From Zygnema cylindricum (lineage: Eukaryota > Streptophyta > Zygnematophyceae > Zygnematales > Zygnemataceae), in assembly GCA_037447655.1 (NCBI GenBank), contig JBBHKE010000030.1, positions 310,001-374,000 of the forward strand: 64,000 nt of DNA. Reading direction: 5' to 3'. Both the position numbers and the translations under genes were made by a program. Below, piece by piece: positions 12,069 to 23,447 of the stretch. How positions within the stretch are numbered: position 1 is the first letter of the stretch; every line of letters begins with the position of its first letter. A model generated the notes under the pieces. The model saw only the letters and a program-made list of their open reading frames with translations, did not search any database and was not told the origin of the DNA.

Positions 12069-12312
12069 TGCAGCGTGTACTGCTATGCTGCTACGCTGCG
12101 CTAGTGTGACATCGCAGCGCAGTATGAATACAAAGTGCAGCGTGTACTGCTATGCTGCTACGCTGCGCTAGTGTGACATCGCAGCGCAGTATGAATACAA
12201 AGTGCAGCGTGTACTGCTATGCTGCTACGCTGCGCTAGTGTGACATCGCAGCGCAGTATGAATACAAAGTGCAGCGTGTACTGCTATGCTGCTACGCTGC
12301 GCTAGTTTGACA
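12069..12312. repeat. 67-bp minisatellite, TRG unit 1 (4 copies)
   Basis: Four tandem copies with starts at 12071, 12138, 12205 and 12272, an exact 67-bp period. Each copy contains CTGCGCT...AGCGCAG, a 7-bp stem. The array lies between the 3' end of gag and the purine tract/LTR. Confidence 0.92.
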
Positions 12313-12778
12313 TCACAGTTTTAGGTGCTGCTCTTTTTCACCTTTAATTTCCTCCTCATAGCCTCATCTACTGAGACTAAAGCTTTTAAACTCTACACTC
12401 CCCTAAAGCTTTAGACTCATTAGTCTATACTGTATGCAAATATTTCCACTCTAATGGATAAACGAAAGAATAAAAAAAAATATCTAAATATAAAAATTAC
12501 TGTATCAACCTCCACTGTTCATCATACAATTTTTTTAGCAAAAACAACACATTACCAGTGCCTTGCCGACGTCGCCATTGCTCTTGCTGCCTTCTGCCAA
12601 TTCCCATTCGCCTTTTTGAAAACTACCACCTTGCAAATAGTGTCCTGTAATAGCTCCCCTTACGCCATAAATGCAAAACTGTCCCTTCATTTTGGTAATA
12701 ACACCTCTCCAGTAAATCTGTATTTCCACTTGTCTTCGTCACTTAGCCACGTTATCAAATTTGCCGAAAATCAACCAC

Positions 12779-14662
12779 CTACACAATTTTATCGAACAGT
12801 TGTTGCACATTCTCTCCGGTTAAATACTTCCACGCCATCCACTTCCTTAGATGTATGTTACTGAGGCTACTACACCAAATTCTCATGAAATTTCCTGTAA
12901 ATTCATTCAAGTCTTCCCATATTTCCGTTACACATCCCTTCACTGTTTCTGGTTGTGTTCTTCGGTGTGATCGATTTCGTAACATGCTTGTTCTCCAACT
13001 GTTTTTCTGAATCTATCTCTCTTTCTTGGTTTCTTATGACTATCTGATCTGTTCAAAATTTTTCCATGGTTTCCCTTCCCACTACCTCTATATAGTGTAG
13101 TTTTTCTTACTGATTTTTGGTTTTTTTCATAGACATGGAACTTCTCTGAAATGTATGTATATTTAATATTTTCCGTCTGACCTTCTTTTCAGTTAGCTGC
13201 ACTTTCCTCTTCCTACGATTCTTTTTTAAGTTATGATTTTTTCGGCTCTCATGAACTATCTTCCTTAGCCTTATTTTCCGAGCACTCTTCCTTGGTTTTT
13301 CCTGGATTTCAATAATTTTTAAACCGACACTGTTTTCCACTTCCGATGTTAATTCCCCTTTTTGAGTCAATTCACACTTTCCTATCTGATCATTTACTTC
13401 TTCTCTTTCTCTAAGTTCTGTTTGTATTTTAGTGTTCTTTTTTTCTAAGAAATATTCTTCAATCAATTTTAAGTTCACTTCTTTAGCTCCCCTTACTTCA
13501 TGAATCTCTTCTCCCTCTATGCTATTCTCATACACCAGTTTATCACAAGAAGAAGTCACACAACCCGGGTATTTTTCACACTCGTCTGTTTCCTTACTGT
13601 TTTCGGTGATAATAATTATTCCAGTTTCTTCCGCTTCCATGTGCCTTTCACTTGTATCGACTTCTCGTATTCTAGTTGCCCCTTCCTTTAGTAAGTTTAT
13701 GTCACCCACCAATCTGTCATAAGACATATTGAAAGTAATCGGATCCTTTTCTGTCACCTCTTTCTCCTCATTCCGAACAAACAAAAGGTCGATAAATAAA
13801 TAAATTCGTCAACACATGGTGCATGCCTTTTGTCATCTGTCGAGTCTTGTCCTTCACTCACGAAAGCACTTGATTCCTTTCTTGTTGGGGTACGAACTAG
13901 GTTGTTGTCCCATCCATCTCTGAAATTTCCTGTAACACATGCACTTTTATACGATGGACATACCCTGAAGGTATGTCCTAAATCATTACAGTAAAAAACA
14001 ATTTTTTGGTCGATCTCCGAACTCACTATTACTTTGAAATTTCTGAAACTAAGACTTAGATTCCTTTATATTCCTTTCACTTGATAAGACCCTTCTATTA
14101 GCCTCTTCATCTAAAATATTTTGTCTAGCTACAGTTACGCTCTAATCATTTTTATCAATTAAAGTCAATCGATCTAGTGCACTCTTATATTCTTTAGGTA
14201 GACTTCTCATTAACAAGATAGCTTGTTGAGTATCTGTAAAGTTGCCTCCTGCCAAATCATTTTTTGCAAATAATACTTGTAAGTCAATACAGTGTTTCTC
14301 CATACTGCCTCCTACATACTTGTGTTCAACTATTTTGGTAACACTACTAAGCCAATGATATAAGAAGTCTTTGCATACATACTTTCTAAGCACTTCCATA
14401 ATTCAGCTGCCTTTTTAACACTTATGTATGACATTACTAAATCCAGAGTCAAGGAGTTCTTAATAACCCTTAAACACTCATGATTTTTACTTTTCCATCC
14501 ATTAGACGTTTCGGCCAAGGTACCGTCCACAACATCCATTAGTTCCATCATCTCGAAGTAGCTCTCGAGCGCACACTTCCAGTAGTGATATTTTGATCCA
14601 TCAAATATAGGTAGCAATGGGTGTGGGCCCATAACCTGTTGTCCATAGCCTATTTCAGCCAT
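12779..14662 (-). pseudogene. TRG unit 1 gag
   Basis: The start codon at 14662 is inside LTR b. The N-terminus reads MAEIGYGQQVMGPHPLLPIF, then a DUF4219/UBN2-type capsid (FDGSKYHYWKCALESYF, LWKCLESMYAK, LLMRSLPKEYKSALDRL). A frameshift occurs near 14370 and a stop follows DKND near 14140. The CCHC knuckle (FYCNDLGHTFRVCPSY) is near 13960-14010, with a frameshift in an A-run that removes the first Cys. A long acidic then Lys/Arg-rich tail follows (13107-13784), ending near 12779 with RIWCSSLSNIHLRKWMAWKY. The tail matches no domain I recognise. Confidence 0.82.
14624..14636 (-). promoter_or_regulatory. PBS of TRG unit 1
   Basis: On the minus strand GGTTATGGGCCCA starts right after the LTR end ..GGACAACA. 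It is a half-tRNA-iMet site lying within the gag coding frame (QQVMGP). Confidence 0.88.
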
Positions 14663-15584
14663 GGATTACTCACAGAAACACCCACAGACTACCTCAAAAA
14701 CAGATGTGTTTCAGACAACACAGATTACTCCAAAATCAACAAAATCACCTCAAACTCTACCAATGTGCAGTATACCATATACACTGTACACTCCCAAAGT
14801 TACAACCAAATCCACCAAGGCATATAGAAGATATAAGCTCCCGAGTTACCCAAAAATAGGTGACAACTTCACAAACTAACCACTTAGACTGTTCACTGAA
14901 TCTTACAGAGATACTAGATTACAATGAAACTTCGCACACATATAGATTCTATATCGTAGAATAACTCCACAAAGTTTCACATGAAAACACCAAAAAGAGT
15001 GATCACACCAACAGGTCAAAGATGCAGAAAACATTCTGCCATTGCTTTGATAAACTTGAATGCGATACACAAAATATTCTAAGTCCTACAAGTTATACTC
15101 AGAGATGCCGTACGGTATCTACCATCTACCTAAACTATTGTAAGTATACCCGAATAGTTCAAGGTATGTCAGTCTGAACAGATCTACACTAATAAACTAA
15201 TTAGCCAAAAGACAAACCTATGTTGCTCATGATATTTACACCGACATCTCCGTAATCAATACAAGCCATATTATCCGCAGCTGCGTTGTCTATACGGATC
15301 ATTTCAAAATAACCGCAGATGCGTTGTCTTGACTGCGTCGCAGCTGCTCCGTACCGGCGACGCCTATTTCAATATTGCGTTTACTTTACATCGGATCGCT
15401 TCGCGATCCGCTGTCCATTTGTCACAGCTTGTTCACACCACTCAATGAGTCTTTTACGTCACTTTAATTATATCAATCCGTTCGCTATCCCAATCCGTGA
15501 ATCTATTCAAACCTCCATATTAAATCCAATTGGTAGTTACGCACGAACTGTCTCGTACGCACGAAACTACTTTTCAAAACAACA
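14637..15584 (-). repeat. TRG LTR b (internal)
   Basis: 948 bp. It has the same ends as the other TRG LTRs, is preceded on its right by the unit-2 purine tract GGGGGAG, and is followed on its left by the unit-1 PBS. By eye there are about 25 differences from LTR a within the first 240 bases, so it did not arise by copying LTR a or e at this insertion. Confidence 0.9.
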
Positions 15585-15623
15585 CTCCCCCGAAATTTTA
15601 GTTTCGTGCACCCAAAAAAAAAA

Positions 15624-15802
15624 GCGTGTAGTGTTATGTTGCTACGCTGCGCTAGTTTGACACCGCAGCGCAGTATGAATACAAAGTTTAGCGTGTACTG
15701 CTATGCTGCAACGCTGCGCTAGTGTGACATCGCAGCGCAGTATGAATACAAAGTGCAGCGTGTACTGCTATGCTGCTACGCTGCGCTAGTTTGAGATCGC
15801 AG
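15624..15802. repeat. 67-bp minisatellite, TRG unit 2 (about 3 copies)
   Basis: Three degenerate copies of the same monomer as in unit 1. The first carries the variant GCGTGTAGTGTTATGTTG, also seen in unit 3. Confidence 0.88.
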
Positions 15803-16262
15803 TCCTAGTTGCTGCTATTTTTCGCCTTTAACTTCCTCTCCATAGCCTCATCTATTGAGACTAAAGCTTTTAAACTCTACACTTCCCTAAAGCTTTAGAC
15901 TCATTAGTCCATGCTGTATGCAAATATTTCCACTCTAATGGATAAACGAAAGAATAAAAAAAATATTTAAATATTCAAATTTCTGTATCAACCTCCACTG
16001 TTCATCATACAAATTTTTTAGCAAAAACAACACATTACCACTGCTTTGCCGACGTCGCCATTGCTCTTGTTGCCTTCTGCGAATTCCCATTCGCCTTTTT
16101 GAAAACTGCCACCTTGCAAATAATGTCATGTAATAGCTCCCCTTACGCCATAAATGCAAAACTGTCCCTTCACTATGGGTAATAACACCTCTCCAGTAAA
16201 TCCGTATTTCCACTCGTCTTCGTCACTTAGCCATGTTATCAAATTTGCCGAAAATCAACCAC

Positions 16263-18143
16263 CTACACACTTTTATCGAACAGTTGTTGCACATTCTCTC
16301 CGGTTAAATACTTCCACGCCATCCACTTCCTTAGATGTATGTTACTGACGCTACTACACCAAATTCTCATGAAATTTCTTGTAAATTCATTCAAGTCTTC
16401 CCATTTTCCCGTTACACATCCCCTCACTGTTTCCGGTTGTGTTCTTGGGTGTGATCGATTTTGTAACATGCTTGTTCTCCAACTATTTTTCCGCAATCTA
16501 TCTCTCTTTCTTGGTTTCTTATGACTATCTGATTTGTTCAAAACTTTTCTATGGTTTCCCTTCCCACTACTTCTAGTAGTTTTTCGTACTGATTTTTGGT
16601 TTCTTTTCATAGATATGGAACTTCTCTGAAGTGTATATATATTCAATATTTTCCGTCTGACCTTCTTTTTAGTTAGCTTCACTTTCCTCTTCCTACGATT
16701 CTTTTTTAAGTTTTGACTTTTTCGGCTCTCATGAACTATCTTCCTTAGCCTTATTTTCTGAACACTCTTCCTCGGTTTTTCATGGATTTCAATAATTTTT
16801 AAACCCACAGTGTTTTCCACTTCCGATGTTAATTCCCCTTTTTGTGTCAATTCACACTTTCCTATCTGATCATTTACTTCTTCTCTTTCTCTAAGTTCTG
16901 TTTGTATTTTTAGTGTTATCTTTTTCTAATAAATATTCTTCAATCAATTTTAAGTTTACTTCTTTAACTCCCTTACTTTATGAATCTCTTCTCCCTCTAT
17001 GCTATTCTCATACACCAGTTTATCACAAGAAGAAGTCACACAACCCGAGTCTTTTTCACACTTGTCTGTTTCCTTACTGTTTTCGGTGATAATAATTTTT
17101 CCAGTTTCTTCAGTTTCCATGTGCCTTTCACTTCTATCGACTTCTCGTATTCTAGTTGCCCCTTCCTTTAGTAAGTTTATGTTACCCACCAATCTGTCAT
17201 AAGACATATTGAAAGCAATCGGATCCTTTTCTGTCACCTCTTTCTCCTCATTCCGAACAACACAAAAGGTCGGTAAATAAATAAATTCGTCAACACATGG
17301 TGCATGCCTTTTGTCATCTGTCGAGTCTTGTCCTTCACTCACGAAAGCACTTGATTCCTTTCTTGTTGGGGTACGAACTAGGTTGTTGTCCCATCCATCT
17401 CTGAAATTCCCTATAACACATGCACTTTTATACGTTGGACATACCCTGAAGGTATGTCTTAAATCATTACAGTAAAAACAATTTTTAGGCCAATCTCCGA
17501 ACTCACTATTACCTTTACTTTTCTGAAACTGAGACTTAGATTCTTTTATATTCCTTTCACTTGATAAAACCTTTCTATTAGCTTCTTCATCTAGAACAAC
17601 TCGTTTAGCTACAGTTAAACTCCAATCTTTTTTATCAAATAAAGTCAATCGATCCAGTGCACTCTTATATTCATTAGGTAGACTTCTCATTAACAAGATA
17701 GCTTTTTGAGCATCTGTAAAGTTTCCTCCGGCCAAATCATTTTCTGCAAATAATACTTGTAAGTCAATACAGTGTTTCTCCATACTACCTCTTACATACT
17801 TGTGTTCAACTATTTTAGAAACATTGCTAAGCCAATGATATAAAGACGTCTTTGCATACATACATTCTAAGCTCTTCTATAATTCAGATGCCCTTTTAAA
17901 ACTTAGGTATGACATTACCAAATCCTGAGTCAAGGAGTTCTTGATAACCTTTAGACACTCATGATTTTTCCTTTTACATCCATTTGACGTTTCGGCCAAG
18001 GTACCGTCCACCACATCCATTAGCTCCATCATCTCGAAGTAGCTCTCGAGCGCACACTTCCAGTAGTGATATTTTGATCCACCAAATATAGGTAGCCATG
18101 GGTGTGGGCCCATAACCTGTTGTCCATAACCTATTTCAGCCAT
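16263..18143 (-). pseudogene. TRG unit 2 gag (best preserved)
   Basis: 1881 nt (627 codons) from the ATG in LTR c (18143) to the final stop. Three long open pieces (18143-17877, 17861-16956, 16850-16263) show few lesions: one frameshift/stop near 17870 and one near 16960-16850. The UBN2-like capsid runs to about residue 140. An intact CCHC knuckle, CFYCNDLRHTFRVC, lies at about 17438-17480. An acidic segment follows, then a very basic segment (LKKNRRKRKVKLTKKKVRRK), then the WCSSVSNIHLRKWMAWKY tail. The basic segment may bind RNA or act as a nuclear signal, which is inference. A further 92-codon frame (15935-16213, YWRGVITHSEGTVLHLW) follows out of phase. Confidence 0.85.
18105..18117 (-). 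promoter_or_regulatory. PBS of TRG unit 2
   Basis: GGTTATGGGCCCA on the minus strand, abutting LTR c and within gag. Confidence 0.88.
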
Positions 18144-19089
18144 GGATTACTCACGGAAGCACCCACACACTACTTCAAAAACAGCTGTGTTTCAGACAGC
18201 AGAGATAACTCTAAATTTAACAGAATCACCTCAAACTGCACTAATATTTAGTATACCATAAACACTATAATCTCCCAAAGTTATAGCCAACTCCACCAAG
18301 GCATCTAGAAGATATAAGCTCCAGAGTTTCACAAAAACAGTTGACAGCTTCACAAACTAACCACTTAGACTGCTCACAGAATCTTACAGAGATACTGGAA
18401 TACAATGAAACTTCACAAATATATATATTCTATATCATAGAATAACTCCACAAAGTTTCATATGAAAGAACCAAACAGAGTGATCACACCAACAGGTCAA
18501 AGATGCAGAAAACATTTTGCCATTGCTTTGAGAAACTTGACTACGATATCACAATAATCTAAGTCCTACAAGTTATACTCGGAGTACGGAGGCATACCAG
18601 CCGTACTGTATCTACTCTAATAAACTAATTAGTCAAAAGGACAAACCTCTGTTTTACATAATATTTACACCGCACTCTTCGTATGTCAAAAACCAAGCTA
18701 CCACTAAGCAACTACTAAGCTACCACACCGTACAATCATCATTACTCGAGATCTATCCTAGTCATATTATCCGCGGCTGGGCTGGCTGCGCTTGTCCGTA
18801 CGGATCATACAAATAGCCGCAGCTACGTTGACTTAACTGCGTCGCAGCTCCGCAGTACTGGCGGCGCCTATTCCAACATTCTGTTTATTTTACATCGGAT
18901 CGCTTCGCGATCCGCCGTCCATTTGTCACAGCCTGTTCACACCACTCAATGAGTATTTTACGTCACTTTAATTATATCAATCCGTTGGCTCCCCCAATTC
19001 GTGAATCTATTCAAACCTCCATATTAAATCCAATTAGCAGTTACGGGCAAACTGTCTCGTACGCACGAAACTGACTTTTCAAAACAACA
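18118..19089 (-). repeat. TRG LTR c (internal)
   Basis: 972 bp. The U3 part (right half) is close to LTRs a and e. The gag-proximal 300 bases carry private changes (AACTCCACC, TTTAGTATACC), so it looks mosaic. Confidence 0.9.
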
Positions 19090-19130
19090 CTCCCCCGAAA
19101 TTTTAGTTTCGTGCACCCAAAAAAAAAAAA

Positions 19131-19310
19131 GCGTGTAGTGTTATGTTGCTACGCCTGCGCTAGTTTGACATCGCAGCGCAGTATGAATACAAAGTGCAGC
19201 GTGTACTGCTATGCTGCAACGCTGCGCTAGTGTGACATCGCAGCGCAGTATGAATACAAAGTGCAGCGTGTACTGCTATGCTGCTACGCTGCGCTAGTTT
19301 GAGATCGCAG
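19131..19310. repeat. 67-bp minisatellite, TRG unit 3 (about 3 copies)
   Basis: Three copies, with the same first-copy variant as unit 2. Confidence 0.88.
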
Positions 19311-19769
19311 TCCTAGTTGCTGCTATTTTTCGCCTTTAACTTCCTCTCCATAGCCTCATCTACTGAGACTAAAGCTTTTAAACTCTACACTTCCCTAAAG
19401 CTTTAGACTCATTAGTCCATGCTGTATGCAAATATTTCCACTCTAATGGATAAACGAAAGAATAAAAAAAATATTTAAATATTCAAATTTCTGTATCAAC
19501 CTCCACTGTTCATCATACAAATTTTTTAGCAAAAACAACACATTACCACTGCTTTGCCGACGTCGCCATTGCTCTTGCTGCCTTCTGGGAATTCCCATTC
19601 GCCTTTTTGAAAACTGCCACCTTGCAAATAGTGTCATGTAATAGCTCCCCTTACGCCATAAATGCAAAACTGTCCCTTCACTATGGTAATAACACCTCTC
19701 CAGTAAATCCGTATTTCCACTCGTCTTCGTCACTTAGCCATGTTATCAAATTTGCCGAAAATCAACCAC

Positions 19770-21650
19770 CTACACACTTTTATCGAACAGTTGTTGCACA
19801 TTCTCTCCGGTTAAATACTTCCACGCCATCCACTTCCTTAGATGTATGTTACTGACGCTACTACACCAAATTCTCATGAAATTTCCTGTAAATTCATTCA
19901 AGTCTTCCCATTTTCCCGTTACACATCCCCTCACTGTTTCCGGTTGTGTTCTTGGGTGTGATCGATTTTGTAACATGCTTGTTCTCCAACTATTTTTCCG
20001 CAATCTATCTCTCTTTCTTGGTTTCTTATGACTATCTGATTTGTTCAAAACTTTTCTATGGTTTCCCTTCCCACTACTTCTAGTAGTTTTTCGTACTAAT
20101 TTTTGGTTTCTTTTCATAGATATGGAACTTCTCTGAAGTGTATATATATTCAATATTTTCCGTCTGACCTTCTTTTTAGTTAGCTTCACTTTCCTCTTCC
20201 TACGATTCTTTTTTAAGTTTTGACTTTTTCGGCTCTCATGAACTATCTTCCTTAGCCTTATTTTCTGAACACTCTTCCTCGGTTTTTCCTGGATTTCAAT
20301 AATTTTTAAACCCACAGTGTTTTCCACTTCCGATGTTAATTCCCCTTTTTGTGTCAATTCACACTTTCCTATCTGATCATTTACTTCTTCTCTTTCTCTA
20401 AGTTCTGTTTGTATTTTAGTGTTATCTTTTTCTAATAAATATTCTTCAATCAATTTTAAGTTTACTTCTTTAACTCCCCTTACTTTATGAATCTCTTCTC
20501 CCTCTATGCTATTCTCATACACCAGTTTATCACAAGAAGAAGTCACACAACCCGAGTCTTTTTCACACTTGTCTGTTCCTTACTGTTTTCGGTGATAATA
20601 ATTTTTCCAGTTTCTTCCGTTTCCATGTGCCTTTCACTTCTATCGACTTCTCGTATTCTAGTTGCCCCTTCCTTTAGTAAGTTTATGTTACCCACCAATC
20701 TGTCATAAGACATATTGAAAGCAATCGGATCCTTTTCTGTCACCTCTTTCTCCTCATTCCGAACAACACAAAAGGTCGATAAATAAATAAATTCGTCAAC
20801 ACATGGTGCATGCCTTTTGTCATCTGTCGAGTCTTGTCCTTCACTCACGAAAGCACTTGATTCCTTTCTTGTTGGGGTACGAACTAGGTTGTTGTCCCAT
20901 CCATCTCTGAAATTTCCTGTAACACATGCACTTTTATACGATGGACATACCCTGAAGGTATGTCCTAAATCATTACAGTAAAAACAATTTTTTGGTCGAT
21001 CTCCGAACTCACTATTACTTTTAAATTTCTGAAACTAAGACTTAGATTCCTTTATATTCCTTTCACTTGATAAGACCCCTTCTATTAGCCTCTTCATCTA
21101 AAATATTTTGTCTAGCTACAGTTACGCTCTAATCATTTTTATCAATTAAAGTCAATCGATCTAGTGCACTCTTATATTCTTTAGGTAGACTTCTCATTAA
21201 CAAGATAGCTTGTTGAGTATCTGTAAAGTTGCCTCCTGCCAAATCATTTTTTGCAAATAATACTTGTAAGTCAATACAGTGTTTCTCCATACTGCCTCCT
21301 ACATACTTGTGTTCAACTATTTTGGTAACACTACTAAGCCAATGATATAAGAAGTCTTTGGCATACATACTTTCTAAGCACTTCCATAATTCAGCTGCCT
21401 TTTTAACACTTATGTATGACATTACTAAATCCGGAGTCAATGAGTTCTTAATAACCCTTAGACACTCATGATTTTTACTTTTCGATCCATTTGACGTTTC
21501 GACCAAGGTACCGTCCACCACGTCCATTAGTTCCATCATCTCGAAGTAGCTCTCGAGCGCACATTTCCAGTAGTGATATTTTGATCCATCAAATATAGGT
21601 AGCCATGGGTGTGGGCCCATAACCTGTTGTCCATAGCCTATTTCAGCCAT
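19770..21650 (-). pseudogene. TRG unit 3 gag (mosaic)
   Basis: 1881 nt, the same length as unit 2. The N-terminal block 21650-21129 is open for 173 codons and ends at the same TAG as unit 1 (DKND*). Frameshifts occur near 21075 and 20577. The C-terminal 258-codon piece (20546-19770) is intact to the family stop. From 21650 to about 20890 its variants match unit 1; from about 20780 onwards they match unit 2. The unit is therefore a recombinant of the other two types. Confidence 0.85.
21612..21624 (-). promoter_or_regulatory. PBS of TRG unit 3
   Basis: GGTTATGGGCCCA on the minus strand, abutting LTR d and within gag. Confidence 0.88.
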
Positions 21651-22586
21651 GGATTACTCACGGAAACACCCACAGACTACCTCAAAAACAGTTGTGTTTT
21701 AGACGACACAGATTACTACACAATAACCAAAATGATCTCAAACTGCACCAATATGCAGTATATCATATACACTGTAAACTCTCAAAGTTACAGCCAAGTC
21801 CACCAAGACATCTAGAAGATATAAGCTCCAGAGTTTCCCAAATGTAGCTGACAGCTTCACAAACTAGCCACTTAGACTGATCACAGAATCTTACAGAGAT
21901 ATTGAAATAAAATGAAACTTCACACAAAAATAGATTCTATATCATAGAATAACTCCACAAAGTTTCACATGAAAGCACCAATCAGAGTGATCACACCAAC
22001 AGGTCAAAGATGCAGAAAACAGTTTGCCATAGCTTTGATTAACTTGACTGCGATACATAAAATAATCTAAGTCCCGCAAGTTATACTCAGAGTACGGAGG
22101 CATACCAGCCGTACTGTATCTACTCTAATAACCTAACTAGTCAAAAGGACAAACCTTTGTTGTACAGAATATTTACACCGTACTCTTCGTATGTCAGAAA
22201 ACTAAGCTACCACTAAGCAACCACTAAGCTACCACTATCGTTTAATCATCATTACTTGAAATCTATCCTATTCATATTATCCGTAGTTGCGCTTGCTGCG
22301 CTGGCTGCGCTTTCCGTACGGATCATAAAAATAGCCGCAACTGCGTTGACTTAACTGCGTCGCAACTGCTCCGTACCGGCGGCGCCTATTTCAACATTCC
22401 GTTTATTTTACATCGGATCGCTTCGCGATCCACCGTCTATTTGTCATTGCTTGTTCACACCACTCAATGAGTCTTTTACGTAACTTTAATTATCAATCCG
22501 TTCACTCCCATAATCCGTGAATCTATTCAAACCTCCATATTAAATCCAACTAGCAGTTACGCACGAAACTGACTTTTAAAACAACA
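21625..22586 (-). repeat. TRG LTR d (internal)
   Basis: 962 bp. It diverges from a and e (for example GTTGTGTTTTAGACGACAC in place of the GCTGTGTTTCAGACAGCAC type) and also from b. Its start TGTTGTTTTAAAAGTC is slightly altered. Confidence 0.9.
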
Positions 22587-22624
22587 CTCCCCCAAAAATT
22601 TAGTTTCGTGCATCCACAAAAATA

Positions 22625-23010
22625 TGCAGCGTGTAATGCTATGTTGTGACGCTGCGCTAGTTTGACATCGCAGCGCAGTATGAATACAAAGTGCAGCGTG
22701 TACTGCTATGCTGCTACGCTGCGCTAGTTTGACATCGCAGCGCAGTATGAATACAAAGTGCAGCGTGTACTGCTATGCTGCTACGCTGCGCCAGTTTGAC
22801 ATCGCAGCGCAGTATAAATACAAATTGCAGCGTGTACTACTATGCTGCTACGCTGCGCTAGTGTGACATCGCAGCGCAGTATGAATACAAAGTGCAGCGT
22901 GTAGTGCTCTGCTGCTACGCTGCGCTAGTTTTGACATCGCAGCGCAGTATGAATACAAAGTGCAGCGTGTACTGCTCTGCTGCTACGTTGCGCTAGTTCG
23001 ACACTGCAGC
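22625..23010. repeat. 67-bp minisatellite, TRG unit 4 (6 copies)
   Basis: Six copies (monomer starts near 22626, 22692, 22759, 22827, 22894, 22962), the longest array of the four units. Confidence 0.9.
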
Positions 23011-23447
23011 TCTAGCAGCTGCTCCTTTCACAATTAACTTCCTCCTCATAGCCTCATCTACTGAGAACTAAAGCATTCAATTTGAACACTCCCCTAAAGC
23101 TTTAGACTCAGTAGTCCATGCAGATATTTCTACCCTAATGGAAATACAAACAAAATGAAGAATGTAGAATATTTAGAGACTAAAAATTCCCTATCAACCT
23201 CCACTACTTATGATTCATAAACGTTAGGTAAAACAATACATCACCACTGTTTTGCTGACGTCGCCACGTCCCATTTGTCTTGCTGAAAACCACCACCTTG
23301 CAGGATTTGTCTTGTAACAGCTCCTCGTAAGTTATAAATGTGAAACTGTCCCTTCACTCTGGTAATAACACCTCCCCTGTTAATCCGTATTTCCACTCGT
23401 CTTTGTCACTTAGCCATGTTATCAAATTCGCCGAAAAAATCAACCAC

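Noticed and set aside
12069-12312. 67-bp direct repeats as a CRISPR array
   Set aside because: The monomers are contiguous, with no unique spacers, in a eukaryotic retroelement; they are a minisatellite.
13500-13722. Plus-strand reading frames repeated in each TRG unit
   Set aside because: They are the complement of the minus-strand gag tail and recur only because gag recurs.
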